Below, piece by piece: positions 1 to 8,949 of a stretch of 20,009 nt of DNA (its first letter is position 1; each line of letters begins with the position of its first letter). This stretch comes from an uncultured bacterium (GTDB taxonomy: Bacteria; Bacteroidota; Ignavibacteria; Kapaibacteriales; UBA2268). The DNA is taken from assembly GCA_937875295.1 (NCBI GenBank), contig CALLXS010000079.1, forward strand, positions 1-20,009. The letters are read 5' to 3'. Below the pieces are notes generated by a model, which had not been told where the DNA came from, did no database searches, and worked only from the letters and a program-made list of their open reading frames with translations. The translations under genes were made by a program, and so were the position numbers.

Positions 1-17
1 ACGCCCACCTGGGAATC

Positions 18-51
18 AAGCACTTATCGATATTTCGGTAAGTGCTTTTTT
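18..51 (+). terminator. Rho-independent terminator of an upstream plus-strand transcript
   Basis: A 13-bp stem (18-30 pairing with 35-47, one T-G wobble) closes a 4-nt loop and runs into a six-T tract at 46-51. There is no T tract on the other strand. It therefore ends plus-strand transcription coming from outside the window, and it lies convergent to the methyltransferase gene that ends at 72. Confidence 0.85.
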
Positions 52-71
52 ATTTTCAATTTAGAAATTAA

Positions 72-1244
72 TTATACTACTTGGAATATATAAAACTTTA
101 AATATTTTGTCTCTGGAAGCCCCATCAAAATAGGGTGATCGGGAGACTGCCCACCACGATAAATTAGTTTAAGTTGTTTTCCAATCTTGCAAGCTTCACG
201 ATAAATTAAATCTTCAAATACATCTTCAAAAATATGAAATGAACAACTTGAAGATACTAAATATCCGTTTTTATTTAGCATTTTCATAGCTAATTTGTTA
301 ATTTTTGCATAAGCGGCTCGAGCTTTTGGGACAGATTTTCTATTTTTAGCGAATGCAGGAGGATCAAGAATAATCATATCCCATTTTTCATTTCTTTCAT
401 TAGCTTTTGACAAATATTCAGCTACATCAGATTTAATTACATTAATCTTTAAATCATTTAAATCTGCATTTTTAAGAACATTTTGCAGAGCTATTTCGGA
501 AGTATCTATAGCAGAAATTAAGTTAGCACCACCAAGTCCAGCATTTAAAGCAAAACCACCTTGATTTGTATAACAATCTAATACATTTAATCCCTTTGAA
601 ATATTTCGAATATATAATCTATTAAATTTTTGATCGAGAAAATATCCAGTTTTTTGCCCACTTAAAATTGACAATTCTAATTTCACTCCAAATTCATTTG
701 AAATAAATGAATCGGGAACATCACCAAAAAGAATTTTAGATTCTAAGGAAAGCCCTTCAATTTCTCTAAGTTTTGTTTCGTTTTTTTCAATAATGCCTTT
801 CACATTTTGGAAATTATTAAGAATTGCTTGCACAATTAAATCTTTATTCTTTTCCATTCCAGCGGATAAGATTTGGACTGCAAAATAATTAGAATATTTG
901 TCAATAATTAATCCGGGTAATAAATCCGATTCTCCAAAAACTATACGAGACATTTCCAAGTCTTTAATTACATTTTCTCTAAGCTTTTTTGCATCAGAAA
1001 TTCTTTGCGTAAAAAGGTTTAAATCAGGTGGAACAAATGTTTTTAGTAATCTCACCGAAATCAAGCTATTTGGATTATAAAATCCATATCCATAAGATTT
1101 ATTATGGTAATCAATTACCTCTACAATAGAACCGGGTTCAGCTTTAATATGATCTTGAATTTCATTGCTAAAAATCCATAAATGACCGAATTTAATTTTT
1201 TGATCACCTTTATTTTTAATTCTGATTTGTGGAATTAAGTTCAT
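72..1244 (-). CDS. Class I SAM-dependent 23S rRNA methyltransferase, RlmI/RlmK-like (PUA + Rossmann)
   Basis: This 390-aa protein has the architecture of the RlmI-type rRNA cytosine-C5 methyltransferases. An N-terminal PUA-like RNA-binding domain (about residues 5-75, with GHLWIFSNEI at 20-29) is followed by a linker domain (GESDLLPGLIIDKY, 104-117) and a Rossmann methyltransferase domain. Visible motifs are SGQKTGYFLDQ (195-205), the SAM-binding LDCYTNQGGF (222-231), DPPAFAKNR (294-302) and SSSCS (331-335). C334 sits where family members carry the catalytic cysteine. In E. coli RlmI makes m5C1962 in 23S rRNA; the same target is inferred here, not shown. Length fits the family. It has its own short upstream gap, separated from nuoN by a terminator, so it is probably transcribed alone. 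The exact base modified is uncertain, so no symbol is given. Confidence 0.88.
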   Translation of the reverse strand: MNLIPQIRIKNKGDQKIKFGHLWIFSNEIQDHIKAEPGSIVEVIDYHNKSYGYGFYNPNSLISVRLLKTFVPPDLNLFTQRISDAKKLRENVIKDLEMSRIVFGESDLLPGLIIDKYSNYFAVQILSAGMEKNKDLIVQAILNNFQNVKGIIEKNETKLREIEGLSLESKILFGDVPDSFISNEFGVKLELSILSGQKTGYFLDQKFNRLYIRNISKGLNVLDCYTNQGGFALNAGLGGANLISAIDTSEIALQNVLKNADLNDLKINVIKSDVAEYLSKANERNEKWDMIILDPPAFAKNRKSVPKARAAYAKINKLAMKMLNKNGYLVSSSCSFHIFEDVFEDLIYREACKIGKQLKLIYRGGQSPDHPILMGLPETKYLKFYIFQVV

Positions 1245-1263
1245 TTTTATTCAATAATTTAAT

Positions 1264-1305
1264 AAAAAAAAGTATTGTATCTGATTAAAATGACACAATA
1301 CTTTT
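1264..1305 (-). terminator. Intrinsic terminator of the nuoLMN operon
   Basis: The arms 1268-1278 and 1295-1305 form a perfect 11-bp stem with a 16-nt loop. Read on the minus strand, the stem is followed by a run of eight T (complement of 1264-1271, overlapping the stem base). It lies just after the nuoN stop codon and before the start of the rRNA methyltransferase gene, so the two are separate transcription units. Confidence 0.8.
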
Positions 1306-1323
1306 AAAAAATATAGTTGTACT

Positions 1324-2787
1324 TTATATAATCATAAAAAGATTATAAAACAAATTTGGATAAATACCAATTGCAATTATTCCAATAATACAAATAGCAA
1401 TTGCTATCTTAGAATTTCCAATTTTAACATCTCCAATTGGTGAATCATTTGATTGAAAGTACATATTAAGAATTACTCTTATATAAAAATACATTGAAAT
1501 AATAGAAGCAATTACTGCTACGATAGTTAGCCAAGTATAACCAGCTTTTATTGAAGACACGAATAAGAAATACTTACCAAAGAATCCACCAAAAGGAGGA
1601 ATTCCAGCAAGTGAGAGCATAAAGCATGTCATAACAGCAGCTAATATTGGATGTGTAGCTCTAAGATTTTTAAAATCATCTAATGAAATATTATTTCCAT
1701 CTTTATCTTCTAATACACTTAAAATTGCAAATGCACCAGCTTGCATAAATATATACGCTAATGAATAATAAGCTACTGCAGAATATCCTTCAACTGAATT
1801 AGAAACAATTCCCATTAAAATATAGCCAGCGTGAGCAACGGATGAATATGCAAGCATTCTTTTTATATTTGTCTGCGAAATAGCTGTAATATTTCCAATT
1901 AACATAGTACATGCTGAAATAATTGCCAATATATTTCTAGCAAGCTCAGAAGTATGCAAAACATTTAAATCAGTTGTAGAATTTAAAACTAAATTTTTAA
2001 AAACAACTACAAAACCAGCCAATGCTGCAATTTTACCGGCAGTACTTAAAAATCCTGCTGAAATAGTAGGGGAACCAAAATATACATCAGGAGCCCATTG
2101 ATGAAATGGGAATGCTGCAACTTTGAAAGATAAACCTACTATTAATAGTCCAACTCCAATTTTGAAATAAAGTGGATTTACTGCACTAGTTAGCAAAGAT
2201 TCGCTTATTTGAGCAAAATAAATTGAACTGCTGCTTCCGTAGACAAAAGATATTCCAAACAATAAAAATGCTGAAGCAAAAGAACCTAAGAAAAAGTATT
2301 TAATTGCAGCTTCAATAGATGCGCTTTTTGTTCTGAAAAAGCCAGCCAATACATAAAAAGTAATTGACATTAATTCTACACCTAAAAAGAGCATTAATAA
2401 GCTACCAGAATGAGCAATTGAAGTCATTCCGACTATGGATAATAAAATTAGTGAATAATATTCATTATAATTTTTAAATGCTTTTTCATTGTATTCCTTA
2501 GCAGATAATATTGCGATTAGTCCGGCAATTCCAAACAAGATATCAAAAATAGAAGCAAAAGTACTAAATGATAAATGTCCACCAAGATAAGTCCCTGAAA
2601 TATTGCCAAATTGTGTTGGATTTATAAATAATGTATAAACACTAAAACCTATATATATCAACAATAGAATAATAGTTGAAAAATAAATTACTTGTTTGTT
2701 TCTAATAAATGCGTCGAACATCAAAAGTACAATCGCAGAAACTGAAATTACTATAAGTGGCGATGCCAATAAAAATTCGTTAATCAT
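1324..2787 (-). CDS. nuoN: NADH-quinone oxidoreductase subunit N
   Basis: This is one of the three Mrp-antiporter-related membrane subunits of respiratory complex I, thought to carry one proton channel. The 487-aa protein is hydrophobic throughout, with many predicted transmembrane helices, as expected for NuoN. Conserved channel residues are visible: E138 in LGVELMS (135-141), K222 in SFKVAAFPFHQWAPDV (220-235) and K252 in TAGKIAALAGF (249-259). They correspond in context to E. coli Glu133, Lys217 and Lys247. The gene starts 19 bp after nuoM and has a clear GGAGG Shine-Dalgarno sequence about 12 bases before its ATG, the strongest in this operon. It is the last gene of the unit and is followed by an intrinsic terminator. 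Confidence 0.96.
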   Translation of the reverse strand: MINEFLLASPLIVISVSAIVLLMFDAFIRNKQVIYFSTIILLLIYIGFSVYTLFINPTQFGNISGTYLGGHLSFSTFASIFDILFGIAGLIAILSAKEYNEKAFKNYNEYYSLILLSIVGMTSIAHSGSLLMLFLGVELMSITFYVLAGFFRTKSASIEAAIKYFFLGSFASAFLLFGISFVYGSSSSIYFAQISESLLTSAVNPLYFKIGVGLLIVGLSFKVAAFPFHQWAPDVYFGSPTISAGFLSTAGKIAALAGFVVVFKNLVLNSTTDLNVLHTSELARNILAIISACTMLIGNITAISQTNIKRMLAYSSVAHAGYILMGIVSNSVEGYSAVAYYSLAYIFMQAGAFAILSVLEDKDGNNISLDDFKNLRATHPILAAVMTCFMLSLAGIPPFGGFFGKYFLFVSSIKAGYTWLTIVAVIASIISMYFYIRVILNMYFQSNDSPIGDVKIGNSKIAIAICIIGIIAIGIYPNLFYNLFMII

Positions 2788-2806
2788 TATATTTACTTTC
2801 CTCCAC

Positions 2807-4360
2807 TTATTTATTTAATTGAATTGAATAATTATTTGTTGATTTATGCATCATAACATTTTGAACAGTTTTGTTTGTAGAAGCTTCAGAAACTTTTAGG
2901 AAAGAATTTGGATATAAACCAATCCATAAAATTAATATTACAATAGGAACTAGCATACCAATTTCTCTTTTGTTTAAATCTTTTAAATTATGATTTGCTG
3001 GATTTGTATTTTGCCCATACATTACTCTTTGGAACATCCATAATAAATAAACAGCTGCGAATATCACACCTGTGGTTGAAATGATTGTATATGCCCAAGA
3101 ATTATATATAGGTGAAGTGAAAGAGCCAATTAAAGTTAAATACTCACCAACAAATCCATTTAATCCCGGAAGACCAACCGAAGCAAGCATAGCAAGAGAG
3201 AAAAATACAGTGAATACAGGCATAACCTTTGCAATTCCTCCAAATTCTGATATTTCACGTGTATGTCTTCTTTCATATAACATTCCTACACAAAGGAATA
3301 ACATACCAGTAGAAAGTCCGTGATTAACCATTTGAATTACTGCACCTTGCAATCCCATTGAAGTTACGGAAAAGATACCTAATACAATAAATCCCATGTG
3401 GCTCACTGAACTATAGGCTACTAATCGTTTAATATCGGTTTGTACCATAGCTAAAATAGCACCATAAATTATTCCAATTACTGCTAAAATTCCAATAACA
3501 GAAGAATAATAAACAGATGCTTGAGGGAAGAGATCTAAATTAAATCTTATTAAACCATAAGTTCCCATTTTTAATAATACACCTGCTAAAATTACTGAAC
3601 CTGGTGTAGGAGCTTCTGTATGAGCATCTGGCAACCAAGTATGAAGCGGGAATAGAGGAACTTTTATGCAAAAAGCTAATGCAAAAGCAATGAATATCCA
3701 TTTTTGAATGTCCATCGGGATAGGAGAAGCCTGAAGTGCATCGTAGATTGCTAAATAATTAACAGTAAAACCTGAAGCTAAATTCAATACATTTGAGCCC
3801 ACATATACACCAACCCAAACAATTGCTGCAAGCATAAATAAAGATCCTACCACTGTGAAAATAAAGAATTTTACAGTTGCATAAAACTTATCTTTGCCTC
3901 CCCAAATACCAATTATAAAATACATTGGAATTAGGATTAATTCCCAAAATACGTAGAATAAGATTAAATCTAATGCAATAAAAACTCCAATCATAGCAAA
4001 TTCAAGCAATAGTACAAAGAAATAATATTCTTTTTCACGTTTTTCAATTGCTGAAAATGACGAAAGAATCATAATCGGAGTCAAAAACGTAGTAAGAGCT
4101 ACGAGTAAAATTGAAATTCCATCTAATCCAATTCTAAATCCTGCGTCAATCTGAGGTATCCAAGGAATATTTATATAAAATTGAAAATCAGGTGATGCAG
4201 TATTGAAATTGAGCAATAAAATAATTGTTCCAATAAATGAAAGTAAGGAAATCCCCAGAGAGAAATTCTTTAAAGCACTAACATTACTTTTATTAAAAAA
4301 TAAAAGCAATAATGCACCTAATAATGGTAGAAATAAAGTAATAATTAATAATTCAGTCAT
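2807..4360 (-). CDS. nuoM: NADH-quinone oxidoreductase subunit M
   Basis: This is the second antiporter-like membrane subunit of complex I, 517 aa, predicted polytopic. The NuoM signature glutamate is E140 in VFWELILIPMYF (137-148). K233 lies in IKVPLFPLHTWLPDAHTEAP (232-251) and K264 in LLKMGTYGLIRF (262-273). These are the charged residues of the central proton-translocation axis in the family. Family length is about 500 aa, so it looks complete. The start codon has only a weak purine-rich leader (AAAGAAA). It sits between nuoL (27-bp gap) and nuoN (19-bp gap), and co-transcription is likely. Confidence 0.96.
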   Translation of the reverse strand: MTELLIITLFLPLLGALLLLFFNKSNVSALKNFSLGISLLSFIGTIILLLNFNTASPDFQFYINIPWIPQIDAGFRIGLDGISILLVALTTFLTPIMILSSFSAIEKREKEYYFFVLLLEFAMIGVFIALDLILFYVFWELILIPMYFIIGIWGGKDKFYATVKFFIFTVVGSLFMLAAIVWVGVYVGSNVLNLASGFTVNYLAIYDALQASPIPMDIQKWIFIAFALAFCIKVPLFPLHTWLPDAHTEAPTPGSVILAGVLLKMGTYGLIRFNLDLFPQASVYYSSVIGILAVIGIIYGAILAMVQTDIKRLVAYSSVSHMGFIVLGIFSVTSMGLQGAVIQMVNHGLSTGMLFLCVGMLYERRHTREISEFGGIAKVMPVFTVFFSLAMLASVGLPGLNGFVGEYLTLIGSFTSPIYNSWAYTIISTTGVIFAAVYLLWMFQRVMYGQNTNPANHNLKDLNKREIGMLVPIVILILWIGLYPNSFLKVSEASTNKTVQNVMMHKSTNNYSIQLNK

Positions 4361-4387
4361 ATCTATAATTTTCTTTAGTTAATTCAA

Positions 4388-6364
4388 TTAAAATAAAATA
4401 AATGCACCTAATATAATTACAATTCCTAATGCCATGAGTACTGCATAGTTCTGCACAATGCCAGTTTGAAGTTTTTTAAGTGATTGAGCAAATATTGCAG
4501 TTGTATTAGCTGTACCATTAATAATTCCATCTATGATTTTAATATCAAGAACTTTCCAGAAGAAATTTCTTGAAGCTAATACAATTGGATCTACTATAAA
4601 TGTAAAATAGAATTCATCTATTTTATATTTATTGAGTAGCATTTTATATATACCGGGGCTTGATGAAACCAATTTGCGAGGTGTTTTCCAATCTTTATCT
4701 AAATAATAGAATTTTCTTGCGAAATATATACCTATTAATGCAATACATACCGAGACTATCATTAGTACAATTTCAAATAAATGTGAATGATGTACAATAT
4801 CATTGTGCGTTGTTAAAACTTTATTTGCATTTGAGAAAATTGGTGCTAAGTAATTATGTAATATATTAGGATGCTCGCTTATCCATGACCCTAATGCTTC
4901 TGGTACTCCTAAAAATCCACCAATAGCTGATAAAACTGCTAATATTATTAATGGAATGGTCATAGTCGATGGAGATTCATGTGGATGGAATTTAGAATGA
5001 TTAAATCTCTCTTCACCGTGGAATACTAAATATAATAATCTAAACATATAAAATGCAGTAAATAAAGCTGAAATTGCAAGGATAGCCCATGGCAAAATGC
5101 CATTATTTACAAAAACTGAATATAATATTTCGTCCTTTGAGAAAAATCCACTGAAAAATGGAATACCGGCAATTGCTAATGTTGCAATGAGGAATGTGAA
5201 ATATGTTTTGGGCATATATTTCTTTAGACCACCCATTAATTTTATATTTTGTTCATCACTCATTGCATGAATCACTGAGCCAGCACCGAGGAATAATAAT
5301 CCTTTAAAGAATGCATGAGTCATCACGTGAAATACTCCTGCAGTGAATGCTCCTGCTCCTAATGCAGCAAACATAAAACCTAATTGGCTCACAGTAGAAT
5401 ATGCTAAAACCTTTTTAAAATCATTTTGTACTAAACCTACAGATGCAGCCGTAAATGCTGTTATTATTCCAACTACTAATATTATAGTCATGGTAGTAGG
5501 TGCTAATGCAAAAATTACAGAATTTCTTGCTATAAGAAATATACCAGCAGTTACCATTGTAGCAGCATGTATTAATGCTGAAACAGGAGTCGGACCAGCC
5601 ATTGCATCAGGTAACCAAACCGCTAAAGGTAATTGAGCAGATTTTCCAGTACAACCTAAAAAGAACACTAAGCTAATAGCAGTCATAATGCTTGTATTAT
5701 AATATCCGATATAACCACCAGCAGCCATTGAATTTACTTCTGTATAGCTAAGTGAACCAAATGTAATAAATACTAAAAACATTCCTACAAGGAATCCAAA
5801 ATCACCAATTCTATTAACTATAAAAGCTTTATTGGCAGCATCACCAGTCCAAGTAATTCGGACACCATCGAATTTTTTGTCATACCAAAATCCAATTAAT
5901 AAATATGAACATAATCCTACGCCTTCCCATCCTAAAAATGTAAGGACGAAATTATCTGCTAAAACTAAATTTAGCATCATAAAAATAAATAGATTTAAAT
6001 AAGCAAAAAATCTAAAATAGCTCTTATCGCCATGCATATAACCCATTGAATAAATATGGATTAAGCTACCAACACCAGTAATAATTAAACCGAATAAAAG
6101 TGATAATTGATCGACTTGGTAAGAAAATCCTATATTAAGATTTCCTACATTTATCCAATCATAAACTGGTATTAGAACAGGACCAGAGGTTTCACTGCCC
6201 AAAAATTTAACTAATAAATAGCATAAAATAAAAAATGAACTAAGGACTGTCAAACTTCCTAAACTACCAATTATTTTCTCATTTTTGATTTTGCTACCAA
6301 AAAGACCAATGATTAGAAATCCAATCAATGGAAGAAGAGGAACGAGTTTTACTAATTCAAACAT
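4388..6364 (-). CDS. nuoL: NADH-quinone oxidoreductase subunit L
   Basis: This is the distal antiporter-like subunit of complex I, carrying the long lateral helix in its C-terminal part. At 658 aa it is the usual NuoL length. Motifs include GWEGVGLCSYLLIGFW (145-160) with E147, NRIGDFGF (184-191) with D188, and GKSAQLPLAVWLPDAM (240-255) with K241, followed by AGPTPVSALIHAATM (256-270). The C-terminal third is more variable and ends in a hydrophobic helix, as expected for the anchor of the lateral helix. It is the first gene of a nuoL-nuoM-nuoN unit. No other complex I gene (nuoA-K) is in the window. The gene upstream on the same strand is an unrelated peptidase with its own terminator, so nuoLMN needs a promoter in the 6365-6620 spacer. 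Confidence 0.96.
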   Translation of the reverse strand: MFELVKLVPLLPLIGFLIIGLFGSKIKNEKIIGSLGSLTVLSSFFILCYLLVKFLGSETSGPVLIPVYDWINVGNLNIGFSYQVDQLSLLFGLIITGVGSLIHIYSMGYMHGDKSYFRFFAYLNLFIFMMLNLVLADNFVLTFLGWEGVGLCSYLLIGFWYDKKFDGVRITWTGDAANKAFIVNRIGDFGFLVGMFLVFITFGSLSYTEVNSMAAGGYIGYYNTSIMTAISLVFFLGCTGKSAQLPLAVWLPDAMAGPTPVSALIHAATMVTAGIFLIARNSVIFALAPTTMTIILVVGIITAFTAASVGLVQNDFKKVLAYSTVSQLGFMFAALGAGAFTAGVFHVMTHAFFKGLLFLGAGSVIHAMSDEQNIKLMGGLKKYMPKTYFTFLIATLAIAGIPFFSGFFSKDEILYSVFVNNGILPWAILAISALFTAFYMFRLLYLVFHGEERFNHSKFHPHESPSTMTIPLIILAVLSAIGGFLGVPEALGSWISEHPNILHNYLAPIFSNANKVLTTHNDIVHHSHLFEIVLMIVSVCIALIGIYFARKFYYLDKDWKTPRKLVSSSPGIYKMLLNKYKIDEFYFTFIVDPIVLASRNFFWKVLDIKIIDGIINGTANTTAIFAQSLKKLQTGIVQNYAVLMALGIVIILGAFILF

Positions 6365-6485
6365 ATATGATTTCCAATATTTTTTAATTCAATAATAGAA
6401 TAAAATACTCTCTAAATACTTATAACTACAATAATTACATTAATAAAAATATATATTCAATGTAAATGTAGATTAATAACAAACG

Positions 6486-6518
6486 CAAATTTAAACAAAT
6501 AATTAGAGATTTACCAAT
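6486..6518 (-). promoter_or_regulatory. Possible Bacteroidota-type promoter for nuoLMN
   Basis: Read on the minus strand, TAAATTTG (6493-6486) matches the TAnnTTTG -7 box. An ATTG at 6518-6515 lies 21 bases upstream, near the expected place of the TTTG -33 box. This would give a leader of about 115 nt before nuoL. The spacer is so AT-rich that a chance match is quite possible. Confidence 0.3.
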
Positions 6519-6623
6519 TAAAATTAAGAAAAAATTAATTATTATTTTTTCACATAGAATTAAGCAGTAAAAAATATTATTATTTGTTTTTTCTTTTAGA
6601 GTAGAAAATTAATAATTAAAAAT

Positions 6624-6657
6624 AAAAAAAGAGATTTAACAAAAGTTAAATCTCTTT
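6624..6657 (-). terminator. Intrinsic terminator of the M13 peptidase gene
   Basis: A perfect 13-bp stem (6628-6640 with 6645-6657) has a 4-nt loop. On the minus strand it is followed by seven T (complement of 6624-6630, overlapping the stem base). It begins about 28 bases after the peptidase stop codon and separates that gene from nuoL. Confidence 0.88.
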
Positions 6658-6684
6658 AAATATAATTTTTAGAACTTAGTTGAT

Positions 6685-8712
6685 TTACCAAATTACTGCA
6701 ATTTTTGATGGGTCTCTATATAGTTTATCACCTTTTTGTGAATTAAAAGATGTGTGGAAGAATGGAAGATTAGGCATAAGACCATTTACTCTTGCTTCTG
6801 CTGGAGAATGGACATCGTCTTTTAACCTTTTCTTTAATTCTTCGTCGCGGACGTTTGCTCTCCATACTTGAGACCAAGATAGTAATAATCTTTGTTCTGG
6901 AGTGAAACCATCAATTTTTTCAATTTTTTTATTTTCTAATGATTTCATTAATGCGGTGTGAGCTAGTGTAATTCCACCTAAGTCAGCGATATTTTCACCT
7001 AAAGTCATTTCACCATTTACATTTTCTCCCAAAAGCTGAAATTCATTAAATTGATTTACTAAAACTTTTGTTTTAGCTTCAAATTTTTTAGAATCTTCAT
7101 CAGTCCACCAATTATTTAAATTTCCGTCTTTGTCGTAATTTCTTCCTTGGTCGTCGAATCCGTGAGTCATTTCGTGTCCAATTACTGCACCGATACCACC
7201 ATAATTAACGGCATCATCACCTTCTAAGAAAAAGAATGGAGGTTGCAAAATAGCAGCAGGGAATACTATTTCATTAGAATTTGGACTATAATAAGCATTT
7301 ACAGTCTGTGGGGTCATATGCCATTTGCTTTTATCGTAAGGTTTTCCAATTTCATTTAGCATTTCAATTGTTGCAAATTGGTTTGCTACAAGAACATTTT
7401 CGAAATAACTATTTTTTGCATTTACATTTAATTTACTATAATCTTTCCATTTATCTGGATAACCGATTTTTACATTTATACCTTCTAATTTTTCTAAAGC
7501 TTTAATTTTTGTTGGTTGGCTCATCCAGTCTAATTTTTCAATATGTTGAGCAAATGCCCATTTTAAATTTCCTACTAAATCAAGCATTCTAGTCTTAGCT
7601 TTCGGAGGAAAATATTTAGCACAATATTCTTTACCAATAGCTTCACCTAAACTTGCACTAGTTACATTAAGAGCTCTTTTCCATCGTGGTTGTAATGCTT
7701 TGCTACCAGAGAAAGTTTTACCAAAGAATTCAAAATTAGCATTTACGAAATCTGAACTTAAATAAGGAGCAGATTCATTTATTACATTCCATTTTAAATA
7801 ATTTTTTAAAGTATTCAAATCAGTATTTTCTAGCAAATTAGAAATTCCACCAAAAAATTTTGTTGAAGTAACATTAATTTTATTTGGATTTTTTACTCCG
7901 AGTGTATTAAAAAAGTCGTTCCAATCAATAGCAGGGGTGAATAATTGCAATTCATTTAATGTCTTAGGATTATATGAAGCAAGTGGATCTCTTTGTTCCA
8001 CTATTGTTAATGAAATATCAGCTAATTTCATTTCAAAATCCATTATTTCCTTTGCAATTTCTTTAGGATTTGATTCATTAGCTAATTTAAACATTGTACC
8101 AATATATTCTTCATATTTCTGACGAAGTAATTTAGCACGATCTGTATTGTCTGTATAATAATCACGATTGCCCATTCCTAAACCACCTTGAGCAAGTTGT
8201 GAAATTACCATTGAGCTATTTTTATCATCTTGTGAAGCATAGAAATAAAAAAGTGGACTAAATGCAGTTTTTTGTAATTTAGAAATTAATTTAATTAATT
8301 CTTTTTTATCCTTTACTTTATCAATCTGGTTTAAGTAAGGTTTAATTGGTTTAATGCCCAATTTATCAGCTTTTGCTGAATCCATTGCTACATTATAAAA
8401 ATCAGCTATTTTACTTCTTTCGCTACCTTTTTTCCCAGGATTTTTGGAAATTTCATCTACAAGGGAAATTAATTGTTTGTTATTTTCTTCTTGTAGTATA
8501 TTAAATGAACCCCAAATTGAGTATTCAGCAGGAACTGGATTATTTTTTAACCAATTACCATTTGAGTATCTGAAGAAATCTTCAGTTGGTTTGATATTGT
8601 TATTAAAATTTGAAATATCTATTGATTTTTTTTCAGTAGCATTTAAATCAAAATTTAAATTTGAAAATTGAAATGCTAAAAATAATAATATTAAATTTTT
8701 GTATTTGTACAT
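6685..8712 (-). CDS. Exported M13-family zinc metallopeptidase (neprilysin/PepO-like)
   Basis: This 675-aa zinc endopeptidase of family M13 cleaves oligopeptides and acts outside the cytoplasm. An N-terminal hydrophobic segment (about residues 6-20) looks like a signal peptide, possibly an uncleaved anchor. The N-terminal M13 lobe follows, and the catalytic lobe carries NAYYSP with downstream NEIVFPAAILQPPFF, the zinc motif H513-E514-M515-T516-H517 and the third-ligand motif E573-N-I-A-D577. Near the C-terminus are VWRANVRDEELK and HSPAEARVNG, the substrate-binding region of the family. Length matches M13 proteins. The usual C-terminal Cys-x-x-Trp is AVIW here, so that cysteine is missing. 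It is transcribed alone, divergent from the 8950 gene, with its own terminator. The physiological substrate is unknown. Confidence 0.93.
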   Translation of the reverse strand: MYKYKNLILLFLAFQFSNLNFDLNATEKKSIDISNFNNNIKPTEDFFRYSNGNWLKNNPVPAEYSIWGSFNILQEENNKQLISLVDEISKNPGKKGSERSKIADFYNVAMDSAKADKLGIKPIKPYLNQIDKVKDKKELIKLISKLQKTAFSPLFYFYASQDDKNSSMVISQLAQGGLGMGNRDYYTDNTDRAKLLRQKYEEYIGTMFKLANESNPKEIAKEIMDFEMKLADISLTIVEQRDPLASYNPKTLNELQLFTPAIDWNDFFNTLGVKNPNKINVTSTKFFGGISNLLENTDLNTLKNYLKWNVINESAPYLSSDFVNANFEFFGKTFSGSKALQPRWKRALNVTSASLGEAIGKEYCAKYFPPKAKTRMLDLVGNLKWAFAQHIEKLDWMSQPTKIKALEKLEGINVKIGYPDKWKDYSKLNVNAKNSYFENVLVANQFATIEMLNEIGKPYDKSKWHMTPQTVNAYYSPNSNEIVFPAAILQPPFFFLEGDDAVNYGGIGAVIGHEMTHGFDDQGRNYDKDGNLNNWWTDEDSKKFEAKTKVLVNQFNEFQLLGENVNGEMTLGENIADLGGITLAHTALMKSLENKKIEKIDGFTPEQRLLLSWSQVWRANVRDEELKKRLKDDVHSPAEARVNGLMPNLPFFHTSFNSQKGDKLYRDPSKIAVIW

Positions 8713-8901
8713 ATATATTATATAAAATGTTTTAAAAAATTTCTTGATAATACGGTACTTAATGAAAATAGTTTCTCTTGAAATAGCTGTATTTTTATTT
8801 AAAATAAATTAAAATAATTTTTTATTATTATCGTAGACCCTAATAAATATGAAGATATATTTTAATAAGAAATCATAATAGTACATTGAAATTATACAAA
8901 G

Positions 8902-8918
8902 GGAGGTTGTTGTTTTTT
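8902..8918 (+). repeat. Left arm of an inverted repeat flanking the 8950-9567 gene
   Basis: GGAGGTTGTTGTTTTTT matches the reverse complement of 9586-9602 at 16 of 17 positions. It lies 31 bases before the ATG of the exported protein gene, too far to be its ribosome binding site despite the GGAGG core. The nearer AAAAGG at about 8935-8940 is the likelier one. Confidence 0.7.
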
Positions 8919-8949
8919 AATTAATAGTTAACTTAAAAGGATAAATATT

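Larger units (their letters stand above)
6365..6684. other. AT-rich intergenic spacer between nuoL and the M13 peptidase gene
   Basis: This 320-bp stretch contains no credible gene. Its right side holds the terminator of the M13 peptidase gene. The rest is very AT-rich and should contain the nuoL promoter and a 5' leader. Apart from a possible -7/-33 box pair, I see no repeat, RNA gene or riboswitch-like structure in it. Confidence 0.6.

Noticed and set aside
1..11. Possible 3' end of a tRNA (ACGCCCACC followed by a terminator)
   Set aside because: The first bases resemble an acceptor-stem end, but the rest of the tRNA is outside the window and there is no CCA, so it cannot be supported.
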